Assembly (NCBI GenBank): GCA_026984275.1
Contig: JALSSM010000395.1
Coordinates: 1-7,924 of the forward strand
Direction of reading: 5' to 3'
Source: Gammaproteobacteria bacterium
Lineage (GTDB): Bacteria > Pseudomonadota > Gammaproteobacteria > CAJXQU01
DNA: 7,924 nt
Part shown: positions 1 to 7,028 of the stretch, piece by piece
Layout of the letters: every line of letters begins with the position of its first letter
How positions within the stretch are numbered: position 1 is the first letter of the stretch
Notes under the pieces: generated by a model
Told to the model about the DNA's origin: nothing
What the model saw: the letters and a program-made list of their open reading frames with translations, nothing else
The model's database searches: none
Program-made: the position numbers and the translations under genes

Positions 1-552
1 TGTCTTGAGATTTTATATCTGAGTCTGGATTATTTCGCAGGTTGGCATGAAATTGTGGTTTATCCAGATGCTTTCAGAGTGGAAAGAGAGACTACTGATG
101 AAATCGGGCTGGTACAGAATAAACAAAATACTCTGAGTGGTGAATCATGGATCCGTGGCCCAGTGATTCTGTCATGGGATGATGTTGAGCGTGACAGTTA
201 TGCCTTACGTCATGGACATCATGTGGTCTTGCATGAATTTGCACACAAACTTGATATGCTCAATGGGAGAGCGAATGGTATGCCACCACTCCACCCAGAC
301 ATGTCCATTAAAGAATGGACTGATTCATTAAGTAAGGCCTATGAACGATTAATAAGGCGGGTTAAACACCACCATGGTGAGATCAACCCCTATGCTGCTC
401 AGAATCCCGCTGAGTTTTTTGCTGTAGTCTGTGAATATTTTTTTACAGCCCCAAAAATTCTTATTGAAGAATACCCTCTCGTTTACGATCAGTTGAAGTG
501 TTACTTTTTACAGGATCCTGATAGCCGGGCACCTAGCTTAACGCAGTCATAA
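1..552 (+). CDS. mtfA: MtfA-like zinc metallopeptidase, C-terminal part (5' end outside window)
   Basis: Frame 1 is open from the first base to a TAA at 550-552, giving 183 residues, so the gene starts upstream of the window. A GTG at 55 is internal and is not the start, because good family sequence (YFAGWHEIVVYPDAF) runs across it. The gluzincin motif HEFAH is at 232-246, followed by KLDMLNGRANGMP. A conserved block NPAEFFAVVCEYFF follows, and the Glu coded at 412-414 or the later one is the likely third zinc ligand. These are hallmarks of peptidase family M90. In E. coli, MtfA is a cytosolic peptidase that binds the glucose repressor Mlc and so affects ptsG. Whether Mlc exists in this organism is unknown, so only the peptidase role is safe. 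It converges on ftsH, 51 bp away, and is a separate transcription unit. Confidence 0.93.
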   Translation, partial: CLEILYLSLDYFAGWHEIVVYPDAFRVERETTDEIGLVQNKQNTLSGESWIRGPVILSWDDVERDSYALRHGHHVVLHEFAHKLDMLNGRANGMPPLHPDMSIKEWTDSLSKAYERLIRRVKHHHGEINPYAAQNPAEFFAVVCEYFFTAPKILIEEYPLVYDQLKCYFLQDPDSRAPSLTQS

Positions 553-574
553 TTTAATAGTTAATTATACCAAG

Positions 575-589
575 AACCCAAGCTGGGTT
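575..589. other. Short inverted repeat in the mtfA/ftsH convergent gap, possible weak terminator
   Basis: A perfect 6-bp stem (AACCCA / TGGGTT) with a 3-base AGC loop lies between two genes that converge. Its position suits a shared transcription end. Neither side carries a clean run of T after the stem, so it is not a textbook intrinsic terminator, and a stem this short could occur by chance. Confidence 0.35.
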
Positions 590-603
590 AATCAGAAGGT
601 TCT

Positions 604-2496
604 CTACGATTTAGACTCTTTGATAATAATATCAACTTCTTCACCACTGAGTACTTCCTTCTCTTCCAGATGTTTTGCCAGTCTGTCCAGAACCTCTCTT
701 TTCTTTTGCAAGATAGCCTTCGCCCGTTGATAGCCTTCTTCGACCAGGGTTTTGACTTCATCGTCAATAAGTCGTGCTGTTTCTTCACTGTAATTACGTT
801 CTTCCTGGTTGGCAACACCGAGGAAGCTTAACTGCTCTTGCTTGCCAAAAGTCACCGCCCCAAGATTTTTGCTCATGCCCAGTTTTTTGATCATCTGCCG
901 GGCAATCTCTGATGCACGATCCAGATCGTTGGCGGCACCGCTGGAGACATCACCGAAGACAATTTCTTCGGAGACACGGCCACCCATGAGGATGGCGATC
1001 TGATCTTTTAATTCCTGTTCAGTCTGGAGAAATTTTTCCTGTACTGGTAATTGCAAGGTATAGCCTAATGCAGCGACTCCATGTGGGATAATGGAAACTT
1101 TATGTACAGGTTCAGCCGTAGGGACTGTTTTAGCAACCAGAGTATGGCCAGATTCGTGAAAGGCTACACGGTGTTTCTCTACCTGAGTAATACCAGTATG
1201 CTTCTTTTCTGGGCCAGCAATGACACGGTCAATCGCTTCCTCGAAGTCTTGCAAAGTAATCTCCGTATGTTTTTTGCGCACGGCCCGGATAGCTGCTTCA
1301 TTTGCGATATTGGCCAAGTCAGCACCAACGAAGCCTGGTGTTCGTTTGGCGATAATCTCAAGATCAACATCCACAGCCAGTTTCATCTTCTGGGTATGAA
1401 TTTTCAGAATCCCTACACGGCCTTTCAAATCAGGTTTATCGACGACGATCTGGCGATCAAACCGACCCGCACGTAACAAGGCCTTATCCAGAATTTCTGG
1501 TCTGTTAGTTGCGGCCATAACAACCACTCCAGAGGTAGGATCGAAACCATCCATTTCGGTAAGCAACTGGTTGAGAGTCTGTTCTCGTTCATCGTTTCCT
1601 CCCATGCGGGGGCCAATACCACGAGCACCACCGATGGCATCCAACTCATCAATAAATATAATACACGGTGCTTTTTGTCTGGCCTGGTTGAACATTTCAC
1701 GTACTCGTGCAGCACCGACACCCACGAACAGTTCAATGAATTCCGAGCCACTGATGTTGAAAAAGGGGACATGTGATTCACCTGCAACCGCTCTGGCCAA
1801 TAAGGTTTTACCTGTGCCCGGTGGACCCATCAATAAGACTCCTTTAGGCATATGTCCACCAAGTTTTGTGACTTCCTCGGGGTTTCTAAGAAAGTTGATT
1901 ACTTCCTGTAACTCCTCTTTGGCCTCGTCAGCACCGGCAACATCGTCGAAAGTGACTTTTAGATCTTCTTCTGCATGGATGTGGACTTTATTACCTATAT
2001 TCAGAAAACTCTGACCCATACCGCCCATGCGACGGGCAAACCAGCCCCAGAGGAGAAAGATCAAACCGAAGGGTAGTATCCAGTTAAAGAGGAGGTTTCT
2101 GAGCCAGTTGTCTTCATAGACAACGGTGAATTTAACATCGTGTTCAAGTAGTTCTCTGGCGACCTCATTGTTTTGCGGCACCAACGTAACAAATTCTTTT
2201 GGCTTTCCGGTTCTGGTATCGAGCTCTTTCAGCGTTCCATGAATAAAACGATCGCTGATAACGGCTTCGGACACTTCTTTTTTGTCCAGATATTCCTGAA
2301 ACTCACTGTAAGGAATCGTAACCTTGGCCGCCTGCAGGCTTGGCCAGATCCACATCGACAGGATAATAAACAGGATATAGAGCCAGAAGATATTCTTGGG
2401 TTCTTTCCAGAAAGGTTGCGGTTGATCGGAGTTTTGTGGTTTATTGATTTCAATTTCTGGTTCTTTGGAATTTTTTTTGAAGTCCGATTTAGCCAT
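604..2496 (-). CDS. ftsH: ATP-dependent zinc metalloprotease FtsH, probably an accessory paralogue
   Basis: This 630-residue protein is an inner-membrane AAA+ protease that unfolds and degrades membrane and some cytosolic proteins as a hexamer. Visible parts in order: a hydrophilic, charged N-terminus of about 35 residues; TM1 about 37-53; a periplasmic domain about 55-133; TM2 about 134-154; Walker A GPPGTGKT 224-231; pore motif FVGVG 257-261; Walker B IIFIDELDAIG 279-289; second region of homology 331-348; zinc site HESGH 447-451, with Asp524 in ANDLDRA as likely third ligand; and a helical C-terminus. All catalytic residues are present. The ATG is supported by AGAAGGT, 7 bases upstream. 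The gene lies downstream of the P-type ATPase gene on the same strand, not in the usual rlmE-ftsH-folP-glmM setting, and the long polar N-terminus and the RAGRFDR variant also suggest a paralogue. FtsH function is near certain; paralogue status is inferred. Confidence 0.97.
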   Translation of the reverse strand: MAKSDFKKNSKEPEIEINKPQNSDQPQPFWKEPKNIFWLYILFIILSMWIWPSLQAAKVTIPYSEFQEYLDKKEVSEAVISDRFIHGTLKELDTRTGKPKEFVTLVPQNNEVARELLEHDVKFTVVYEDNWLRNLLFNWILPFGLIFLLWGWFARRMGGMGQSFLNIGNKVHIHAEEDLKVTFDDVAGADEAKEELQEVINFLRNPEEVTKLGGHMPKGVLLMGPPGTGKTLLARAVAGESHVPFFNISGSEFIELFVGVGAARVREMFNQARQKAPCIIFIDELDAIGGARGIGPRMGGNDEREQTLNQLLTEMDGFDPTSGVVVMAATNRPEILDKALLRAGRFDRQIVVDKPDLKGRVGILKIHTQKMKLAVDVDLEIIAKRTPGFVGADLANIANEAAIRAVRKKHTEITLQDFEEAIDRVIAGPEKKHTGITQVEKHRVAFHESGHTLVAKTVPTAEPVHKVSIIPHGVAALGYTLQLPVQEKFLQTEQELKDQIAILMGGRVSEEIVFGDVSSGAANDLDRASEIARQMIKKLGMSKNLGAVTFGKQEQLSFLGVANQEERNYSEETARLIDDEVKTLVEEGYQRAKAILQKKREVLDRLAKHLEEKEVLSGEEVDIIIKESKS

Positions 2497-2600
2497 GATT
2501 TTTACCTTCTTTTTTAATGTTCAGGTGATATGGTTCCAGTTTAAAAGATTTTTAATGCAAACTATTTCGTTATTAATAATTACAGATTGTTGCAGGATGA
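2497..2600 (-). other. Intergenic spacer, ATPase gene to ftsH
   Basis: This 104-base AT-rich spacer separates two genes on the minus strand. I see no GC-rich hairpin with a T run, and no convincing -35/-10 pair or heat-shock (sigma-32) promoter. The simplest reading is read-through from the ATPase gene into ftsH, although an extra weak promoter cannot be excluded by eye. Confidence 0.5.
2504..2510 (-). promoter_or_regulatory. Ribosome binding site of ftsH
   Basis: On the minus strand this reads AGAAGGT and ends 7 bases before the ATG at 2494-2496. It is a good Shine-Dalgarno match and fixes the start. It also shows that ftsH has its own efficient initiation signal, despite sitting behind the ATPase gene. 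Confidence 0.75.
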
Positions 2601-5195
2601 TTATGCAAGTGGCTGCACTGCAAATTTTCTGCGGTAATAACGCAACACAGCAATTTTTACTGCATCATTGAAGACAAACCAGGTGAGTGCATAAATCCAC
2701 ATACCAAGCCCCCATTCCCAACCGATTGGTGTCATTAGACCGAAACCATAGACGGCGATGATGGTGCCAAGGATGCGGCTGGTAAAGGTTGCACTAAAAA
2801 GTATCCACGAAGGATAAGGACGTTTAAAAAACCAGTCATCAATTCGTGTATTGTAGATAGTACCATGACCTGCAACAACCAGTTTTGCAAAGAAGGCTGA
2901 TTGCACGAAATCGAGTGGTAATTTCAGATAGATCAGCAATACATAAAAAAGCAAAAAAGATGACAAGACACCAGCGATTCCTAACCAAGATGACATGACC
3001 AGCACTTCATGCATATTCCAGCGTACGGGTCTTTCTCTTACTTTTGTATTGTCGTAAGCGATAGCCAGGATTGGAATGTCATTCAGCAGGGCCAGCACGA
3101 TGATCATGAGCGCAGTGACTGGATAAAACTGAAAAATACCGATAGCGAGGCTCATGAAAATGATGATGCGAATAGTTTCGGCAATGCGAAAAATAGTGTA
3201 GCTCTGCATTCGTTCAAAGGTGATACGTGCCTGTTTAATGGCATCAACAATGATACTGAGCCCAGGTGCAGTCAGCACAATAGCTGCTGCCGCACGTGCC
3301 GCATCAGTCGCGCCACTGACAGCAATACCAACATCAGCTTTTTTCAATGCAGGGGCATCATTAACGCCATCACCAGTCATGCCAATAATATGTCCAGCCT
3401 TTTGGAGCTTGTCTATTATGAAATATTTATCTTCCGGGTAAACTTGAGCAAATCCATTGGCAGCTTCGATATGAGTGATGATCTCGGACTCATGTTTTTT
3501 AACCGTTCCTTCGGGTAATTCATGGGTATAGAGTTCTTTACGAACCTGGTCGACAATTTTCTTGACTGTTCTATTGAGTTCTTCTGCTGGAATTTCAGTA
3601 TGTAATGTTTTTACCAGTGCATTAGCGATCACATCGGCGAGCATCAGGTATTCTTCGGTTGTTTCACCCTTGAGTTCACGAACATCTTCAATGTTTTCAC
3701 CAATATCAAGTAATCTGGCAATATATTTTGCAACAGCCAGGTTATCTCCCGTGATCATTTTGGTTTCTACACCCAGATTTCCGGCTTCGGAAATGACCTC
3801 TTTTGAATCTTCACGAGGTGGATCGAAGAGTGGTATAAGGCCAACAAAAGTATATTCCTTTTCACCTTCTTTTCGAAAGGCAACACCCAGTGTCCGAAAG
3901 CCTTTTTCTGCAAATTTTTCCACCTCTTTATAGGCAAGTTGTTTGTCAAAAGTTTTAGCATTGGACAAGTCGATAATAACCTGAGGCGCACCCTTTGTGG
4001 CAAATAGTTTGGCTCCATTCTTAGTCTGTAATATCGATTCGGTGCGCTTAATGACAGGATCAAAAGGCGTGAACTTTGTCAGACGGAACTCTTCCAGTCG
4101 GAAACGTAAGTTCCGCTTGTCGAGCATTTCGAATATGGGTTTCTCAATGGGGTCCTGATTTTCTTCTTTGCTGGAAAGAGCTGCATAGAAAAACAGCTCG
4201 TCTTCGGAGAATCCTTCGATACAATAAGGCTCTGAGGTGCTCATTCTATTTTGTGTCAGAGTACCTGTTTTATCTGAACAAAGAATGTCCATTCCTGCCA
4301 GTTCTTCGATGGCATCCAGTCGGCTGACGATAGCCCGTTTCCTGGCCAGAGCAACAGCGCCAATGGCCATCGTTACCGTCAGTACCGCAGGCATGGCCAC
4401 AGGAATAGCCGAGATGGTCAGTACCAGAGAGAAAACCAGTAGTTCACTGATAGGTTCATTACGCTGGATACCCAGCAGTATAATGATGGCAATCATGATC
4501 ATGGTTAGTGCGATGAGAAAATTCCCCACCTTGATAACCATGGTCTTAAAGTGACTGTGTTTTTCCAGCTGCGCTTTTGCAACCAACCCTACCGTTTTGC
4601 CGAAATAGGTATTCAATGCGGTAGCCGTTACGATGGCAATCATTTCACCCTGTTTGACGATACTGTTGGCGTAAACCTCTTCATCTGATTTTTTGTTGAC
4701 AGGGAGTGATTCACCCGTGAGTGCAGATTGATCAATCTGTAAAAAATCTGCACCACTGATCAGTTGTACATCAGCTGGAACAATGTCACCAATTTTGAGT
4801 TTAACAATATCACCGGGTACCAGCTCAACGGCATCTATTTCCTGCCATTGACCATCACGTATTACCAGTGTCTTGAGTGCCAGTTTTTGTTTCAGTACAG
4901 CAATGGCGTTGAGTGCCTTGGATTCCTGATAGAAATCGACGAAGGCGTTGACCAGCAACATGATAATGATGATGATAAAGTCTTCCCAGCGTTGAACAGA
5001 AGCTGAGAGAATCGCTGCGACTTCAATCATCCATGGGATCGGCCCCCAGAAACGACGTAACAGACGACTCAACCAGCTTTCTTCTTCGGTTTCTAGGCGG
5101 TTGAAACCGAATTGTTGTTGTCTTTGGGTAGCCACTTCGGATGAGAGGCCTTTTTCTGGATCAGTTCCCAATAATGATTTATCGATATCATTCAT
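2601..5195 (-). CDS. Type IIIA P-type ATPase, plasma-membrane proton-efflux family
   Basis: This 864-residue protein is a P-type pump most like plant and fungal Pma/AHA H+-ATPases; the likely role is ATP-driven proton export across the inner membrane. Motifs: actuator loop TGES 160-163; PVAMP in M4 265-269; phosphorylation site DKTGT 308-312 (Asp308); nucleotide-binding KGAP 401-404; TGDN 482-485; hinge TGDGVNDAP 607-615. About ten membrane segments are seen: two near 53-88, two near 220-281, six after 670. Residues that match the proton path of plant AHA2 are present: Asn83 in M2, Arg676 in M5 and Asp706 in M6 (LLND). The heavy-metal CPx motif is absent, as are N-terminal metal-binding domains. 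The long autoinhibitory C-terminus of plant pumps is missing; the chain ends about 17 residues after M10. Residues 500-578 form a charged stretch longer than in plant pumps. The ATG at 5193-5195 has no clear ribosome site, but an in-frame stop lies just upstream. H+ specificity is inferred from homology; another cation is possible. Confidence 0.95.
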   Translation of the reverse strand: MNDIDKSLLGTDPEKGLSSEVATQRQQQFGFNRLETEEESWLSRLLRRFWGPIPWMIEVAAILSASVQRWEDFIIIIIMLLVNAFVDFYQESKALNAIAVLKQKLALKTLVIRDGQWQEIDAVELVPGDIVKLKIGDIVPADVQLISGADFLQIDQSALTGESLPVNKKSDEEVYANSIVKQGEMIAIVTATALNTYFGKTVGLVAKAQLEKHSHFKTMVIKVGNFLIALTMIMIAIIILLGIQRNEPISELLVFSLVLTISAIPVAMPAVLTVTMAIGAVALARKRAIVSRLDAIEELAGMDILCSDKTGTLTQNRMSTSEPYCIEGFSEDELFFYAALSSKEENQDPIEKPIFEMLDKRNLRFRLEEFRLTKFTPFDPVIKRTESILQTKNGAKLFATKGAPQVIIDLSNAKTFDKQLAYKEVEKFAEKGFRTLGVAFRKEGEKEYTFVGLIPLFDPPREDSKEVISEAGNLGVETKMITGDNLAVAKYIARLLDIGENIEDVRELKGETTEEYLMLADVIANALVKTLHTEIPAEELNRTVKKIVDQVRKELYTHELPEGTVKKHESEIITHIEAANGFAQVYPEDKYFIIDKLQKAGHIIGMTGDGVNDAPALKKADVGIAVSGATDAARAAAAIVLTAPGLSIIVDAIKQARITFERMQSYTIFRIAETIRIIIFMSLAIGIFQFYPVTALMIIVLALLNDIPILAIAYDNTKVRERPVRWNMHEVLVMSSWLGIAGVLSSFLLFYVLLIYLKLPLDFVQSAFFAKLVVAGHGTIYNTRIDDWFFKRPYPSWILFSATFTSRILGTIIAVYGFGLMTPIGWEWGLGMWIYALTWFVFNDAVKIAVLRYYRRKFAVQPLA

Positions 5196-5285
5196 AACTA
5201 TATGGTTATTGTTTGTATTGAATCATTGTTTTCAGTATGAAAAAGTAGACTACGTTTCATTTTAAGGTGTTAGATGAGGTTTTTA

Positions 5286-5299
5286 TTGATCAATATCAA
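5286..5299. promoter_or_regulatory. FNR/ANR-type binding site (perfect consensus palindrome)
   Basis: The sequence TTGATCAATATCAA matches the FNR/ANR consensus TTGAT-N4-ATCAA at all ten specified positions. FNR-family proteins are oxygen- or NO-sensing activators of the CRP superfamily. The centre, between 5292 and 5293, is 41.5 bases before a predicted transcription start at 5334, the classic class II activator position. The site is symmetrical, so it could also act on the ATPase gene, whose ATG is about 97 bases away. No regulator gene is visible in the window; binding is inferred. Confidence 0.6.
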
Positions 5300-5321
5300 G
5301 TCCAACCACGATTTGAAGCAC

Positions 5322-5327
5322 AATAAT
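5322..5327 (+). promoter_or_regulatory. Predicted -10 element of the PiT-DUF47 operon
   Basis: AATAAT matches TATAAT at five of six positions. Taken as -12 to -7 it puts the transcription start at 5334, giving an 18-base leader that contains the AAGGA ribosome site. No good -35 is needed if the FNR-type box at -41.5 recruits the activator. The assignment rests on spacing alone. Confidence 0.45.
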
Positions 5328-5351
5328 CATATCTACTAAGGACAGTTTTTT

Positions 5352-6395
5352 ATGGATCTAATTACATTATTGTTGATCATCGTGATCATCATGGTGACAG
5401 TTTTTGATTTCACCAATGGTTTTCATGATGCTGCTGATATGGTTGCCACTGCCATCGCTTCGCATGCCATGGGGACAGCCACTGCGATCGCAATTGTTAG
5501 TTTGTTTACTTTTATCGGCCCTTTACTTGTGGGGTTGGCTGTTGCAGATACGGTTGGAACATTTGTCAAGATCAACATGACATCAGCATTAACAGGGGAG
5601 AGTGTTGTCATTGCTGCATTGGCGTCAGCTATAAGCTATAACCTGGTGACATGGTGGCTTGGTTTTCCTTCCTCATCATCTAATTCACTGGCGGGTGGTT
5701 TGGTTGGAGCAGGATTGTATGCAATAGGAAGTGAGCATATCAACTGGGGAGTTTCTGCATTGCAGAACGGGACTCTGGAAGGTTTAATGAAGGTTTTAGT
5801 TGGTTTGTTTGCATCACCATTTCTTGGATTTTTGATTGGGTTTTTAATCATGAAATTGTTTAACCATATATTCAGGCGCTTCAGAAATAATATTCGATCG
5901 CTATTTGTGTTTTCTCAATTTTTTAGTGTGGCCTGGTTAGGTTTTTCCCACGGAGCAAATGATGCTCAAAAAGGGATGGCAATTATTGGAATGATGTTAT
6001 TAGCCAGTGGGCATACCGAAAACTTTTCGATACCTGTTTGGGCAGTACTCTTATGCGCCTCATCGATAACTGCTGGAACGATGATGGGAGGATGGAAAAT
6101 AATAAAAACGCTGGGCTTTGGTCTTTTTCCTGTGCGTCTGACTCATTCGGTTGCCAATCAGCTTGGATCAGCATTGGTTAACACGATAGCCACGACAATC
6201 GGAGCACCTACGTCAACTACACAGGTGGTTACAGCAACTTTATTGGGTAATGGGGCAGCCGAAAATATGCATCGTATAAAATGGAAAACGGCCATGGGTA
6301 TTGTTGCAGGATGGTTTATGAATATACCCGTTTCGATAGGGTTAGGCTGGTTTTATTGTTGGAGTATTATTAAATTGATTGGAGATGTGTCATGA
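5352..6395 (+). CDS. pit: PiT-family inorganic phosphate permease
   Basis: This 347-residue, very hydrophobic protein belongs to the PiT (PF01384) family. These are low-affinity phosphate importers in the inner membrane, using H+ (as in E. coli PitA, often with a metal-phosphate) or Na+. The two internally repeated signatures are visible: NGFHDAADMVAT near 22-33 and GFSHGANDAQKGMA at 197-210. Each is followed by a Pro/Ser motif, FPSSSSNSL at 105-113 and GAPTSTTQVV at 284-293. A polar loop of about 170-184 separates the halves. The length suits the shorter bacterial members; PitA itself is near 500. The ATG follows AAGGA by 9 bases. The first signature has Asp where family members such as PitA have Asn (HDTAN). 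The gene overlaps the DUF47 gene by four bases, so both are one operon, probably under the FNR-type box upstream. The family is certain; the coupling ion is not. Confidence 0.96.
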   Translation: MDLITLLLIIVIIMVTVFDFTNGFHDAADMVATAIASHAMGTATAIAIVSLFTFIGPLLVGLAVADTVGTFVKINMTSALTGESVVIAALASAISYNLVTWWLGFPSSSSNSLAGGLVGAGLYAIGSEHINWGVSALQNGTLEGLMKVLVGLFASPFLGFLIGFLIMKLFNHIFRRFRNNIRSLFVFSQFFSVAWLGFSHGANDAQKGMAIIGMMLLASGHTENFSIPVWAVLLCASSITAGTMMGGWKIIKTLGFGLFPVRLTHSVANQLGSALVNTIATTIGAPTSTTQVVTATLLGNGAAENMHRIKWKTAMGIVAGWFMNIPVSIGLGWFYCWSIIKLIGDVS

Positions 6396-7015
6396 AGGGA
6401 TTAATCCAGAAATACATTCTTCCAAAGGAAGTGGATTTTAATTTTGCCTTACAAAAACAGGTTAATGCCAGCCGGGATACAATCCTGGATCTCTATGAGT
6501 ATTGCATAGAAGATGATAGAGAAGCATTAAAGAGAATCACTGAAGATAGCAGAGAATGCCGTACATTAAAAAATCAGAATATGCGGGAATTGCTGGATGT
6601 TTTTATCACACCTTATGATAGAGAATCGATCTACCGGATCATCAACCAGGTTGACTGGGTGGCACTGAGTGCTAAACATCTTGCAGTCGATCTTATGACT
6701 TATCAGATCACCTGTATGAAAAACTACCAACCCATGTTTTTATCACTCAGAGTAATGGCTGATGCGCTTGCTGAAGGTTTTGTCTTTCTTGAAGAGATAA
6801 AAATGCATGAGATTGTCCGGGTAGTGAATGAAATATATGTTCATTATGATCAGACAGTTGAGCAGTGTGTGCTGGCTGCAGCAGAGCATCTTCGGAATGA
6901 TGAAGTCAGAATCTTTCTGAGCCACAGGGAAGTTTTGCTTCAGATGAAAGAAGTCGCAAAGAGAATTCATGTCTCAGCAAATACATTGGAAGATATGGCT
7001 ATGAAAATTGTTTAG
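6392..7015 (+). CDS. DUF47 / PhoU-like PiT accessory protein
   Basis: This soluble 207-residue, mostly helical and acidic protein belongs to the DUF47 (PF01865) family, distant relatives of PhoU. A typical family block is at 73-89 (TPYDRESIYRIINQVDW), with acidic residues Asp76, Glu78 and Asp88 that could bind metal as in PhoU-like bundles. No signal peptide or membrane segment is seen, so it is cytosolic. DUF47 genes very often sit beside pit genes and are thought to modulate the permease; the exact mechanism is not settled. The start overlaps the pit stop as ATGA, and GGAG lies 7 bases before the ATG, so translation is probably coupled and the two proteins made in related amounts. The stop is only 13 bases from the end of a convergent gene. 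Confidence 0.94.
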   Translation: MKGLIQKYILPKEVDFNFALQKQVNASRDTILDLYEYCIEDDREALKRITEDSRECRTLKNQNMRELLDVFITPYDRESIYRIINQVDWVALSAKHLAVDLMTYQITCMKNYQPMFLSLRVMADALAEGFVFLEEIKMHEIVRVVNEIYVHYDQTVEQCVLAAAEHLRNDEVRIFLSHREVLLQMKEVAKRIHVSANTLEDMAMKIV

Positions 7016-7028
7016 GATAAAGATAATC

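Larger units (their letters stand above)
5196..5351. promoter_or_regulatory. Divergent promoter region between the ATPase and PiT genes
   Basis: All 156 bases lie between two divergent starts, so promoters for both operons must be here or just inside the genes. On the plus side there is a perfect FNR-type box (5286-5299), a near-consensus -10 (5322-5327) and a Shine-Dalgarno AAGGA (5338-5342), 9 bases before the ATG. On the minus side no strong signal stands out; CATACT, read on the minus strand from 5239 to 5234, is a weak -10 candidate. I see no Pho box. Confidence 0.75.

Noticed and set aside
1571..2014. A 147-codon plus-strand frame opposite ftsH
   Set aside because: It lies inside the AAA domain coding region on the other strand, is rich in Ser/Pro as antisense frames often are, and has no family features.
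2497..2600. A heat-shock (sigma-32) promoter in front of ftsH
   Set aside because: I looked for CTTGAA with a CCCCAT-like -10 on the minus strand and found no adequate match.
3009..3518. A 169-codon plus-strand frame opposite the ATPase gene
   Set aside because: It is antisense to the conserved hinge and M5-M7 region of the pump, has an unlikely composition, and has no sign of its own start signals.
4237..4554. A 105-codon plus-strand frame opposite the ATPase gene
   Set aside because: It is a complement-strand frame across the M3-M4 and phosphorylation-site coding region; its Met/Ser/Ala-rich sequence reflects the antisense of membrane codons.
5196..5351. A Pho box controlling the phosphate permease
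   Set aside because: No direct CTGTCAT-like repeats with the proper 11-base spacing are present; the FNR-type palindrome is the only strong motif.
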